Source: Labrys monachus
GTDB lineage: Bacteria; Pseudomonadota; Alphaproteobacteria; Rhizobiales; Labraceae
Direction of reading: 5' to 3'
DNA length: 64,000 bases
NCBI RefSeq assembly: GCF_030814655.1
Contig: NZ_JAUSVK010000001.1
Location: 4,471,001 to 4,535,000 of the forward strand
The stretch's first letter is position 1; each line of letters starts with the position of its first letter. The notes under the pieces were generated by a model that saw only the letters and a list, made by a program, of their open reading frames with translations, did no database searches and was not told the origin of the DNA. Position numbers and translations under genes: made by a program. Of this stretch, positions 7,933 through 15,925 are shown piece after piece.

Positions 7933-8886
7933 TCAGCGTTCGTTGTTGTCATCCTCGTATCCGGAATAGTCATCTTCCGGCGCATAATATTCGGCAGCGT
8001 CGTAGACTTGCGTTTTCTTGTAGCGATCGCTTAAGCCAACCACCGCGAGACGCGACAGGCCGTTTATCTTGAGCCCGCACGCGACGCATTCGAACCGTTC
8101 AGGCAGAAATTCCTGGGTTTCGGTGATCTCGCCGTCGCTCAGCCGTTGCTGTGGCGCGGAGACCGGTTCGCCCCAAACGAGTGCCTGGGAGGTGCAGGCG
8201 GGACAATCGACGCGATGGCCGGCATGCCGCGTGGCCCAGACCGCTGCCTGTGTGGTCAGTGTGTCGCGCTCATCGCTGGGCTTGGCGAGCCAGACCTTTT
8301 TGTGGGCATCGACTTCGCCCTTCACCGCCTTCGCGCTTTCGTCGACTGCGGCGGCGATCAATTTCGTCGCGACATTCGCCTCCTCCTCCCCGAGGAAATC
8401 CTTAAGCGTCGCACCCATGGAGGCGAGGAGAATCTCACAGGTTTGATAGAAGCGCGGCTGCCAGGACGATCCCTTTACCCCGTCGAAGGCAAGCTCGCCG
8501 GAATGAAGCTCGGCGTTGCGGCGGCCCGTGTGCTGGACGCCAAAGCTTTCATGCTCTTTGGCGAAATCCGGGAGGATGGCAGTGAGCCGCTTGAAGACCT
8601 CGCTGACGGCGATCGATTTTGGCGCGAACCGCTCCTCCGTGGGCGTGAAACCCAGCGCGTGATACAAGCTCGACCAGCTCTTGTCGGTGTCCGCGATCAG
8701 GGCGGGACTGACATTGGCGAGCGCGGCGCGGGCGAGAAATTCGAGCGCAAGGCTGGACCACAGGGCATATTCCCAGTCGTCGCTGTTGAATGCGCTTATA
8801 TGCTGGATGTAGCGCTCTGCCTTGAGATAGAGCGCGTCCGGATCGCACGAGGCCGGCGTCGCGCCGGGTGAAATTGACTTCTTCAA
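7933..8886 (-). CDS. HEPN-like protein with C-terminal zinc ribbon
   Basis: 317 residues. The first 190 residues are helical and contain GRRNAELHSGE, where R123 and H128 form the RxxxxH motif of HEPN ribonuclease-type domains. The C-terminal part has CPAC (C228, C231) and CVAC (C267, C270), a four-cysteine zinc ribbon, and ends in an acidic tail rich in D, E and Y. The start is a TTG at 8886: GGAGG lies seven bases upstream, and the TTG overlaps the TGA of the dioxygenase-like gene (TTGA), which implies coupled translation. A longer frame upstream runs antisense-free but has no biological start. The nuclease role is inferred from the motif only. HEPN domains are typical of toxin and antiviral systems. 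Confidence 0.7.
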   Translation of the reverse strand: MKKSISPGATPASCDPDALYLKAERYIQHISAFNSDDWEYALWSSLALEFLARAALANVSPALIADTDKSWSSLYHALGFTPTEERFAPKSIAVSEVFKRLTAILPDFAKEHESFGVQHTGRRNAELHSGELAFDGVKGSSWQPRFYQTCEILLASMGATLKDFLGEEEANVATKLIAAAVDESAKAVKGEVDAHKKVWLAKPSDERDTLTTQAAVWATRHAGHRVDCPACTSQALVWGEPVSAPQQRLSDGEITETQEFLPERFECVACGLKINGLSRLAVVGLSDRYKKTQVYDAAEYYAPEDDYSGYEDDNNER

Positions 8887-9539
8887 TGCAGCGCCTCCAG
8901 ATACACGCGCTCGATCGCCCGGCTTTCGCCCCCTGGAAGGATCGGCGAGCGGGCATGCAGCATCCGCCAATTGTCGATCAGGAGCGTGTCGTGAGTTTTG
9001 GCCAGCGACATCGCCGTCGGCGTGCATGTCGAAAGCCATTCGCGAACACGGAGGTCGGCGGCTTCGCCGATCCTGCTCGCCGGTTTCAGGAAAACCTCGT
9101 CCCAGCGAACCCGCACGACATCTTCGACAGGCTCGCAAAGGCGCAGGAGCGAGATGCTCCCGTCACGCGGTCTTCGCGGTTTGAAGATGGCGCGCGCCAG
9201 AATGTCGAGGGTGACGGCGTCGATAAGGTCGTGCCCGTCGATCAGCAACGTCGGGATATCTGAATAGCCAGCGACGCAACGCAAAAGGAGGTAGCGCGGT
9301 GGCGTGCGCCAGTGGGCGAGATCTGAATGAAAAGGGAAACGATTGAGGCCGAAAATGCCGCTATAGCTGTTCGGCGCAGCCTCGCTGAGCGGCACGAGCG
9401 TCTGGACGAGTCCATCTTCCCATGGTTCCAAGGGCTTGCCAAAATCCTCCGCTATCTCGACGATGCTGTCGTTCGGCCGATGACTGCTGAAAAATATGTA
9501 GCCGCTTTTGCGGATCTCGTCTCTGATTTCTAATGACAT
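8883..9539 (-). CDS. TauD/TfdA-like 2-oxoglutarate and Fe(II)-dependent dioxygenase
   Basis: 218 residues from the ATG at 9539. NRFPFHSDLAHWRTPPRYLL holds the iron-binding HxD pair (H71, D73), NWRMLHARSPI gives the distal His (about 195), and RAIERVYLE holds the arginine that should bind 2-oxoglutarate. The protein is shorter than TauD (283), lacking part of the N-terminal and lid regions. It is the first gene of the island operon; its stop overlaps the HEPN-like start. Substrate unknown; the company of a HEPN-like and an ATPase-nuclease protein makes a small-molecule or nucleic-acid modification role possible. A further in-frame start exists at 9632. Confidence 0.75.
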   Translation of the reverse strand: MSLEIRDEIRKSGYIFFSSHRPNDSIVEIAEDFGKPLEPWEDGLVQTLVPLSEAAPNSYSGIFGLNRFPFHSDLAHWRTPPRYLLLRCVAGYSDIPTLLIDGHDLIDAVTLDILARAIFKPRRPRDGSISLLRLCEPVEDVVRVRWDEVFLKPASRIGEAADLRVREWLSTCTPTAMSLAKTHDTLLIDNWRMLHARSPILPGGESRAIERVYLEALH

Positions 9540-9865
9540 TCTGGCACGCGGTGTTTGGCACGACGCACAGCAACCTCCTCTTTGGTCAACCTTTTTGCTG
9601 GAAGTGTACAGCGCGTATTTGCTCAGGATCAACGTGCGTAATATGGTAGGGACATTTCCGTCGAAACGGCAGACAAGAGGTCGGCTGCAGAAGGGCAGCT
9701 TTCTCGTAACTGCCGTGAAGGCTCGACAGTCCGATTACGGCCCCACAGCGGACGCTCCCAACGTCTCAGAAGGGGTCAATAGCCAGATTTCACCCACCCA
9801 TCCCGAATGGACGCAATGGCTACAAAGGAGACATGCGTCCCAATCCTTCGAGATCCCCCCCGCCC
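9540..9865. other. Right flank of the island, no gene; likely promoter region for the minus-strand operon
   Basis: Low-GC DNA up to about 9700, then GC-rich. One plus-strand frame crosses it but is proline-rich and unsupported. Words such as GCGGACGCTCCCAACGTC (near 9749) recall the GGACATTC-type decayed repeats of the left flank. The operon promoter should lie just above 9540, but no clear -35/-10 pair stands out. Confidence 0.4.
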
Positions 9866-10234
9866 CTACCTCTGCCCCGGCCGCTCCCTTGACAGCCCCT
9901 TGTCCTGCAGCTCGGCCAAATAAGCCGCCCAGCGGGTTTCCTTCTCGCGCCCCAACTCAGCCAGATAGGTCCAGGTGAACAATCCCGTATTGTGCATGTC
10001 GTCGAAGCCGAGGCGCACGGCGTAGTTGCCGACGGGGTCGACGCTGAGGATGGTGACGTTGATCTTGCCGCCCACCGTCTTGCGCTCGGCGGCGCTGTGG
10101 CCCTGGACTTCGGCGCTGGGCGACATCACGCGCAGGAATTCGGCGCCGAGGGCATAGGTCTGCCCGTCGTCGAAGCTGACGGTCAGCGTCTTCTTGTCCT
10201 CGGAGAGGCGCAGTTCGGTCGGCCAGGCGGTCAT
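9866..10234 (-). CDS. DUF971 (gamma-butyrobetaine hydroxylase-like N-terminal domain) protein
   Basis: 122 residues that consist of a single DUF971 domain: [20 protein letters not shown], the [18 protein letters not shown] segment, and [20 protein letters not shown] followed by YLAELG. The domain occurs alone near iron-sulfur and molybdenum cofactor genes in many Proteobacteria, and as the N terminus of carnitine-pathway hydroxylases. Here it is divergent from moaA, which fits that association. The molecular role is not established; the domain assignment is firm. Confidence 0.88.
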   Translation of the reverse strand: MTAWPTELRLSEDKKTLTVSFDDGQTYALGAEFLRVMSPSAEVQGHSAAERKTVGGKINVTILSVDPVGNYAVRLGFDDMHNTGLFTWTYLAELGREKETRWAAYLAELQDKGLSRERPGQR

Positions 10235-10412
10235 GTCGTCATCCCCTCGCGATCGGCCCGCGGCATCGCCTTGCGGCCGGCGCGGGGCCGCGCGCTTGAA
10301 AATGCGCGCCTGCGGGCCACATAGGAGGTGGAACAGGGAGGCGCAAGGCGGATTTGCACAAGCCGGCTTTACGCCCCCACGCTATTGCCCTTACAAGAAA
10401 CAAACGGGGGAT

Positions 10413-11459
10413 ATGCCCCTTGGAGTCGACGACGTGCTGGATGATCGCGTAATGGCAGCGGGCCTGCCGATGATCGACCCCTTTGGCCGTTCCATCGACT
10501 ATCTGCGAGTCTCGGTCACCGACCGCTGCGATTTCCGCTGCGTCTACTGCATGTCCGAAGACATGACCTTCCTGCCGAAGAAGGACCTGCTGACGCTGGA
10601 GGAGCTCGACCGGCTGTGCTCGGCCTTCATCGCCAAGGGCGTGAGGAAGCTGCGCCTGACGGGCGGCGAGCCGCTGGTGCGCCGGGACATCATGACGCTG
10701 TTCCGCTCGCTGTCGCGCCATCTCGACAGCGGCCGCCTGCAGGAACTCACGCTCACCACCAACGGCTCGCAGCTGGCGCGTTTCGCCGCCGAGCTGAAGA
10801 GCTGCGGCGTCGAGCGCGTCAACGTCTCGCTCGACACGCTCGACCCCGACGCCTTCCGGGCCATCACCCGCTGGGGCGACCTTGCCAAGGTGCTGGAGGG
10901 CATCGACAAGGCGCAGGAGGCCGGCCTCGCCGTCAAGATCAACGCCGTCGCCGTCAAGGGCATGACCGAGACGGAAGCGTTCCGGCTGATCGAATGGGCG
11001 CATGGCCGCGGCATGGACCTCACCTTCATCGAGGTGATGCCGCTGGGGGACGTCTCCGGCCATCGCGTCGACCAATATCTGCCGCTCTCGGTGCTGCGCG
11101 CCCAATTGCTCGACCGCTACACCCTCGAGGACATCCCCTATGCCACCGGCGGGCCGGCCCGCTATGTCCGCGTCGCCGAGACCGGCGGGCGGCTCGGCTT
11201 CATCACGCCGATGACGCATAATTTCTGCGAAAGCTGCAACCGCGTGCGGATCACCTGCACCGGCACGCTGTTCATGTGCCTCGGGCAGGAGGATGCCGCC
11301 GATCTCAGGTCGCCGCTGCGCGCCTCCGAATCCAACGGCCTCCTCGACGAGGCCATCGACCGGGCGATCGCCCGCAAGCCCAAGGGGCACGACTTCATCA
11401 TCGACCGCCGCACGAAGCAGCCCTCGGTGAGCCGCCATATGAGCATGACGGGCGGCTGA
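10413..11459 (+). CDS. moaA: GTP 3',8-cyclase MoaA (molybdenum cofactor synthesis)
   Basis: A 348-residue radical SAM enzyme for the first step of molybdopterin synthesis, GTP to 3',8-cyclo-7,8-dihydro-GTP. [10 protein letters not shown] holds the N-terminal CxxxCxxC cluster; [13 protein letters not shown] is the SAM-binding GGEP motif; [19 protein letters not shown] is the second, substrate-side cluster. The protein ends in MSMTGG, the Gly-Gly tail needed for activity. The ATG at 10413 is preceded by a GGGGG run; ATG 10452 is an internal alternative. solA-like follows after three bases, so both may be on one transcript. Confidence 0.96.
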   Translation: MPLGVDDVLDDRVMAAGLPMIDPFGRSIDYLRVSVTDRCDFRCVYCMSEDMTFLPKKDLLTLEELDRLCSAFIAKGVRKLRLTGGEPLVRRDIMTLFRSLSRHLDSGRLQELTLTTNGSQLARFAAELKSCGVERVNVSLDTLDPDAFRAITRWGDLAKVLEGIDKAQEAGLAVKINAVAVKGMTETEAFRLIEWAHGRGMDLTFIEVMPLGDVSGHRVDQYLPLSVLRAQLLDRYTLEDIPYATGGPARYVRVAETGGRLGFITPMTHNFCESCNRVRITCTGTLFMCLGQEDAADLRSPLRASESNGLLDEAIDRAIARKPKGHDFIIDRRTKQPSVSRHMSMTGG

Positions 11460-11462
11460 AGC

Positions 11463-12602
11463 ATGAGCGGCACGTTCGACGTCATCGTCGTCGGTCTCGG
11501 CGGCATGGGTTCGGCCACCTGCTACCAGCTCGCCAAGCGCGGCGTGCGGGTGCTGGGCCTGGAGAAGTTCGAGATCGGCCACGCCATGGGCTCCTCGCAC
11601 GGGCTGACGCGCATCCTGCGCCTCGCCTATTTCGAGGGCTCGGCCTATGTGCCGCTGGTGCGCCGGGCGCGCGACCTGTGGATCGAGACCGGCAAGGCGG
11701 CCGGCGAGCCATTGTTCTTCGAGGTCGGCGCCCTCGACATCGGGCGGCAGGGCTCCGGCATCGTCGAGAACGCCGAGACGGCCTGCCGCGACCACGGCCT
11801 CGCCTATGACCTGCTCGACCGCGAGGCCATCGCCCGGCGCTTCCCGGCCTTCCGGCCGGGCGCCGACCATGTCGGCCTCTACCAGCCGCAATCGGGCTTC
11901 GTCGCCTCCGAGCGCGCCATCATCGCCCATACCGCCCTCGCCTTGCATCACGGCGCCGAGATCCATGGCTGCGAGGCGATGCTCGGCTGGGAAGCCACCG
12001 CCGGCGGCGGCGTGCGCGTGCGCACCGACCAGGGCACCTATGAGGCGGGCCGGCTCATCCTGTCGCCCGGCGCCTGGATCGGCGACATCGTTCCCGCGCT
12101 GAAGCCCTCGGCCACGGTGATCCGCCAGACGCTCGGCTGGTTCAGCCCGCTGCAGCCCGCGCTGTTCGCGCCCGAGCGTTTCCCGGTCTTCACCCTGGAG
12201 ACGGAGGGCGGCCATTTCTACGGCTTTCCGCTCTGGCAGCATCCGGGCTTCAAGCTCGGCTCGCCGCATTACGGCAACGACGTCTACGATCCCGACACGC
12301 CGACGCGCCTGCCCTCGCCCGGCCACCGCGAGCAGCTGCGCGCCTGCCTCGCCGACTACATCCCCGCGGCGAACGGCTCGCTGCTCGGCCTCAAGGCCTG
12401 TATGTACACGATGACGCCGGACGAGCATTTCATCATCGACACCCTGCCCGGCTGCGAGCAGGTCGTCGTCGCCTCGCCCTGCTCGGGGCACGGCTATAAA
12501 TTCGCCAGCGTCATCGGCGAGGTGCTGGCCGACCTCGCCACGCGGGGCGCCAGCCCCTTCGATCTCTCGATGTTCTCGCTGCAGCGTTTTATCGGGCGCT
12601 AA
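11463..12602 (+). CDS. solA: N-methyl-L-tryptophan/sarcosine oxidase-like flavoprotein (MSOX family)
   Basis: 379 residues, the family length. FDVIVVGLGGMGSATCYQLA is the Rossmann FAD-binding start, GHAMGSSHGLTRILRLAYFE follows as in SolA, and KACMYTMTPDEHFIIDTLPG contains the cysteine that carries covalent FAD in monomeric sarcosine oxidases. CSGHGYKFASVIGEVLADLA closes the fold. It should oxidise an N-methyl amino acid with oxygen, giving formaldehyde, H2O2 and the amino acid. It lies three bases after moaA; no functional link is obvious. Confidence 0.9.
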   Translation: MSGTFDVIVVGLGGMGSATCYQLAKRGVRVLGLEKFEIGHAMGSSHGLTRILRLAYFEGSAYVPLVRRARDLWIETGKAAGEPLFFEVGALDIGRQGSGIVENAETACRDHGLAYDLLDREAIARRFPAFRPGADHVGLYQPQSGFVASERAIIAHTALALHHGAEIHGCEAMLGWEATAGGGVRVRTDQGTYEAGRLILSPGAWIGDIVPALKPSATVIRQTLGWFSPLQPALFAPERFPVFTLETEGGHFYGFPLWQHPGFKLGSPHYGNDVYDPDTPTRLPSPGHREQLRACLADYIPAANGSLLGLKACMYTMTPDEHFIIDTLPGCEQVVVASPCSGHGYKFASVIGEVLADLATRGASPFDLSMFSLQRFIGR

Positions 12603-12759
12603 ACCGATTCATCTTTGCCAAATCGCGGCGAAATGCATAGATGGGGCATCCTCTTCGCCGCCTCGTGCCGCCTGAGCGCCCTGCCCGCCGCCGCCCCTCC
12701 CGGGGCGCGGCCGCCGGGGCCCGGCTGCCTCGCGACGGCCGCCCGAAGCATCGCTGGAC

Positions 12760-13641
12760 ATGACACTCGCCCGCTCTCCCTGGTCCGGCATCGCCTCGAT
12801 GGTCCTCGCGACGGGCCTGTTCATCGTCAGCGACAGCCTGATGAAGCTCGCCGCGCACGACATGCCGTTCTTCCAGGCCGTCTTCCTGCGCAGCCTGTTC
12901 GGCCTCGTCTTCTGCGCCGGCCTCGTCGGCCTCTCCGGCCAGTGGCGCAGGGCCGGCGGCGCCCTGCATTGGCGCTCCTTCGCGCGCGGCGCCGGGGAGG
13001 CGGCGGCAACCTTCGTCTACATCATCGCCCTCGCGCAGATGCCGATCGCCGATGCCATCGCCATCGGCCAGACGGCGCCGCTCCTGATGATCCTGGCGCT
13101 CGCGCTCGTCTTCGGCGAGCGCATCGGCGCGCAGAGGGCGGTGCTTGTCTGTCTCGGCTTCCTCGGCGCGGTGCTCGTCGCCCAGCCCGGCGCCTCGGGC
13201 CTGTCGCCGGCGGCGCTCTTCGCCTTCCTCACGGCGGCGATCGTCGTGCTGCGCGACCTCGTCGCCCGCGGCATCCCGGCCTCGATCCCACCTTTCGTGG
13301 TGATGCTGACGACCTCGGCCGTCATGGCGGCGACCACCGGCTATGCCTCGTTCCACACGGGGGGATGGATCCCGCCGGCGGCGCCGCAATGGCTGATGAT
13401 GATGGCCTCGGGGCTCGCGGTGATGCTCGGCCAGGTATCGATCTTCATGAGCTACCGCAACGCCCCGGCAAGCGTGGTGGCGCCCTTCTATTACAGCTTC
13501 ACCCTGTGGGCGGTGATCGCCGGTTTCGTCGTCTGGCGCGAGATCCCCAATCCCCTCGCCCTCGCGGGCATGGTGCTGATCGTCGCGAGCGGGCTGGCGC
13601 TGCTGCTCGCCGCGCCTCGCCGGGTCGAGGCGGTCGCCTGA
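12760..13641 (+). CDS. EamA/DMT-family transporter (first of two)
   Basis: 293 residues with about ten hydrophobic segments in two five-helix halves, the DMT plan. Recognisable pieces are VSDSLMKLAAHDMPFFQAVF, QMPIADAIAIGQTAPLLMIL and the second-half APFYYSFTLWAVIAGFVVW. It is an inner-membrane metabolite exporter or importer of unknown substrate. The stop overlaps the start of the next gene (TGATG), a homologous transporter, so the two are a translationally coupled paralogous pair that may work as one unit. Confidence 0.9.
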   Translation: MTLARSPWSGIASMVLATGLFIVSDSLMKLAAHDMPFFQAVFLRSLFGLVFCAGLVGLSGQWRRAGGALHWRSFARGAGEAAATFVYIIALAQMPIADAIAIGQTAPLLMILALALVFGERIGAQRAVLVCLGFLGAVLVAQPGASGLSPAALFAFLTAAIVVLRDLVARGIPASIPPFVVMLTTSAVMAATTGYASFHTGGWIPPAAPQWLMMMASGLAVMLGQVSIFMSYRNAPASVVAPFYYSFTLWAVIAGFVVWREIPNPLALAGMVLIVASGLALLLAAPRRVEAVA

Positions 13642-14570
13642 TGTCCAGCCTCGCCGTCATGCCCGCCGATGCGGCGACACAGCGCGCCAACCAGCGCGGC
13701 ATCCTGCTGATGATCGCCGCAATGGGCTGCTTCCTCGCCAACGACACCTTCGTCAAGCTCGGCACGGCGCTGATGCCGTCCAGCGAGATCATGGCGCTGC
13801 GGGGCGTGTCGGCCTCGCTCTTCGTGTTCGGGCTCATCCTCGCCAACGGCATGGGCCGGCAGCTGCACCGCCTCGCGCAGGGGCCGATCGCCCTGCGCGG
13901 CTGCATCGAGGTTATGGTGGCGCTGAGCTCCATCGTCGGCCTCGCCCATGTGCCGATCGGCACCGCGACGGCCGTCGGCCAGACGGCGCCGCTGATCCTG
14001 CTGGCGCTGTCGGCGCTGGTGCTGAAGGAAAGCGTCGGCCGGCGGCGCTGGCTGGCGGTCCTCGCCGCCTTTGCCGGCGTGGTGCTCGTCGCCCACCCGA
14101 CCGCGCGCGGCCTCAACCTCTTCGTATTCGCCACTTTGCTCAGCGCCTCGCTGACGGCGATGCGCGACATCGCCACCCACCGCATGGCCGCCGGCATCCC
14201 GACGCTGCTGGCGACCCTCGGCACCACGATCATCGTCTCGCTGGCGGGCTTTGCCGGCGCGGCGGTCGAGACCTGGCAGCCGCTTTCCCCGGCGATGGTG
14301 CTGGTGCTCCTGTTCGGCGGCTTCAGCCTCGCCGGCGGCCATGCGCTGGTGATCGCCGCCTATCGCGGCGCCGAAGTGTCGGTGGTGACGCCGTTCCGCT
14401 ATTCGAGCATCGCCCTGTCGGTGCCGGCCGGGCTTGCGGTGTTCGGCGACCGGCCCGATCTATGGGCGGGCACCGGCATGGCGCTGATCGCCGCCACCGG
14501 CCTCTATACCGCCCAGCACGAATTTCGCCGCCGGCGGGCGATCGAGGCGGCCCTCGCCGAGGGCCGGTAA
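13641..14570 (+). CDS. EamA/DMT-family transporter (second of two)
   Basis: 309 residues, about ten membrane segments, homologous to the preceding protein: ANDTFVKLGTALMPSSEIMA, HVPIGTATAVGQTAPLILLA and TPFRYSSIALSVPAGLAVFG align with it. It starts at the overlapping ATG of the coupling TGATG at 13639-13643. A charged cytoplasmic tail follows the last helix. Substrate unknown. The enoyl-CoA hydratase-like gene begins 18 bases later and may share the transcript. Confidence 0.9.
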   Translation: MSSLAVMPADAATQRANQRGILLMIAAMGCFLANDTFVKLGTALMPSSEIMALRGVSASLFVFGLILANGMGRQLHRLAQGPIALRGCIEVMVALSSIVGLAHVPIGTATAVGQTAPLILLALSALVLKESVGRRRWLAVLAAFAGVVLVAHPTARGLNLFVFATLLSASLTAMRDIATHRMAAGIPTLLATLGTTIIVSLAGFAGAAVETWQPLSPAMVLVLLFGGFSLAGGHALVIAAYRGAEVSVVTPFRYSSIALSVPAGLAVFGDRPDLWAGTGMALIAATGLYTAQHEFRRRRAIEAALAEGR

Positions 14571-14588
14571 CGGGAGAGGATGGAGCCG

Positions 14589-15374
14589 ATGCCGGAACTC
14601 ATGGTCGAACGCCTGGATGCCGTCTGCACGCTCGCTCTGGACCGCCCGGCCCGGCTGAACGCCCTCACGGCGTCCCTCCATGCGGAGCTGCGCGCCGCGC
14701 TCGACGAGGCCGCCCGCGACGAGGCCGTCGCGGTCATCGTGCTCACCGGCAGGGGCCGGGCCTTCTCCTCCGGCCAGGACCTCACCGAAAGCCTGCCGCA
14801 CGACGAGAACGGCGTCGTCGACCTCGGCCAGGCCCTGCAGCGCGACTACAACCCGCTGATCCGCCGCATCATGGCCTCGCCCAAGCCGGTGATCGCCGCG
14901 CTCAACGGGCCGGCGGTCGGTGCGGCGATGAACATCGCCCTCGCCTGCGACATCGTGCTGGCGGCGCGCTCGGCGAGCCTGCAGCAGGCCTTCGCCCGCA
15001 TCGGCCTTATTCCGGATGCCGGCGGCACCTGGCTGCTGCCGCGCCTCGTCGGCGCCAAGCGGGCCCTCGCGCTGATGCTGACCGCCGATCCGATCACGGC
15101 GACGGAAGCCGAGCGCCTCGGCCTCGTCTACCGCGTGTTCGAGGACGAGAGCTTCGCCGCCGACGTCGCCGCCTTCGCCGCGAAGCTGGCGAAGGGACCG
15201 GGCCTGGCGATGCGGCTGACGCGCGAGGCGGTGCTCGCCAGCGCCGGCAACGACCTCGAGGCCCAGCTGGCGCTCGAGGCGGCGCTGCAGACGCGGGCCG
15301 GCGCGTCGGATGATTTCGCCGAGGGCATCGCGGCCTTCCTCGACAAGCGCCCGCCCCGCTTCCAGGGACATTGA
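14589..15374 (+). CDS. Enoyl-CoA hydratase/isomerase (PaaG-like)
   Basis: 261 residues of the crotonase family. GRGRAFSSGQDLTESL gives the oxyanion-hole loop, NGPAVGAAMNIALACDIVLA the second oxyanion segment, and RIGLIPDAGGTWLLPRLVG the loop where PaaG-type 1,2-epoxyphenylacetyl-CoA isomerases carry an Asp (here PDAGGT). The closest match I can recall is PaaG, but no other phenylacetate genes are nearby, so the acyl-CoA substrate is open. ATG 14589 is preferred to ATG 14580 because the GGGAGAGG ribosome site directly abuts the earlier codon. Confidence 0.87.
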   Translation: MPELMVERLDAVCTLALDRPARLNALTASLHAELRAALDEAARDEAVAVIVLTGRGRAFSSGQDLTESLPHDENGVVDLGQALQRDYNPLIRRIMASPKPVIAALNGPAVGAAMNIALACDIVLAARSASLQQAFARIGLIPDAGGTWLLPRLVGAKRALALMLTADPITATEAERLGLVYRVFEDESFAADVAAFAAKLAKGPGLAMRLTREAVLASAGNDLEAQLALEAALQTRAGASDDFAEGIAAFLDKRPPRFQGH

Positions 15375-15468
15375 CGCCGGCGACGATTGCCGTTTCTTAA
15401 CGTGAACTGCTAAGAAGCTGCCTGTAACTTTCGCCCGACGACGGGCCGTCGTGAACCGAGGATATGCC

Positions 15469-15681
15469 GTGAGCAAGTCGCGCTGGATCTGGATCGCCAT
15501 CCTTGCGGTGTTCGCGATCGCCTCCGCCTATCTGATGAGCAATCCGGAGCTGTCGAGCCGCTACATGCAGGCCCAGCGCGACGCGGCGCTGTCGGCGGAC
15601 ACCAAGGAAATCATCATGGTGGTGATCGCGCTCGCCATCGCCGCCTATGTCGGATGGTTCTTCCTCATCCGGCGCAACTGA
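15469..15681 (+). CDS. Small two-helix membrane protein
   Basis: 70 residues from a GTG at 15469, which has GAGGAT about nine bases upstream; an earlier GTG at 15451 is possible. Two hydrophobic segments (IWIAILAVFAIASAYLM and IIMVVIALAIAAYVGWFFLI) flank a polar linker, so both ends face the same side of the membrane; the tail is basic (RRN). No family recognised. It is likely an inner-membrane peptide of unknown function. Confidence 0.65.
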   Translation: MSKSRWIWIAILAVFAIASAYLMSNPELSSRYMQAQRDAALSADTKEIIMVVIALAIAAYVGWFFLIRRN

Positions 15682-15714
15682 AGGCGGCGGCTGTGCGGGA
15701 CCCCGGACAAACGA

Positions 15715-15738
15715 AACCCCGCCATTTCTGACGGGGTT
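15715..15738 (-). terminator. Candidate minus-strand hairpin terminator
   Basis: A 7-bp stem AACCCCG/CGGGGTT with a 10-base loop. Read on the minus strand it is followed by TTTCGTTTG, a weak T-tract; on the plus strand no T-run follows. It could end transcription coming from the minus strand (15740-15925) or act as a weak bidirectional stop after the small membrane protein. Confidence 0.4.
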
Positions 15739-15925
15739 GCCTTGCGACAGGAGCCGGGATCGAACCGTTGCGGCGAAACGCCGGCTTCTTCATTTCGACG
15801 CGCCATCCCTCCAGTACATCCGTGGTAGGGCCGCTTCATCGATTGAGTATCCGAACGCGTCCGTCCCGATCACTCTGTACCCTATGTAGGGCACGCTGCC
15901 GGAGAATACAAGGGCGCGCGCCCGA
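15739..15925. other. Unassigned stretch with a tRNA T-arm-like word
   Basis: On the minus strand GGTTCGATCCCGG (near 15755-15767) matches a tRNA T-loop, and a hairpin terminator follows as it does after many tRNA genes, but only three T-stem pairs form and no D arm, anticodon arm or acceptor stem can be drawn. I regard it as a possible tRNA remnant or chance. A short minus frame ending near 15790 is protein-like but unsupported. Confidence 0.25.

Noticed and set aside
10283-10412. Molybdenum cofactor riboswitch before moaA
   Set aside because: The leader has short GC stems but I cannot fit the conserved core.
10239-12491. 750-codon minus-strand frame across moaA and the solA-like gene
   Set aside because: Antisense shadow of two well-conserved plus-strand genes; GC-rich third positions keep the opposite strand open.
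15739-15830. Complete tRNA gene on the minus strand
   Set aside because: Only a T-loop-like word is present; no acceptor, D or anticodon arm can be folded.
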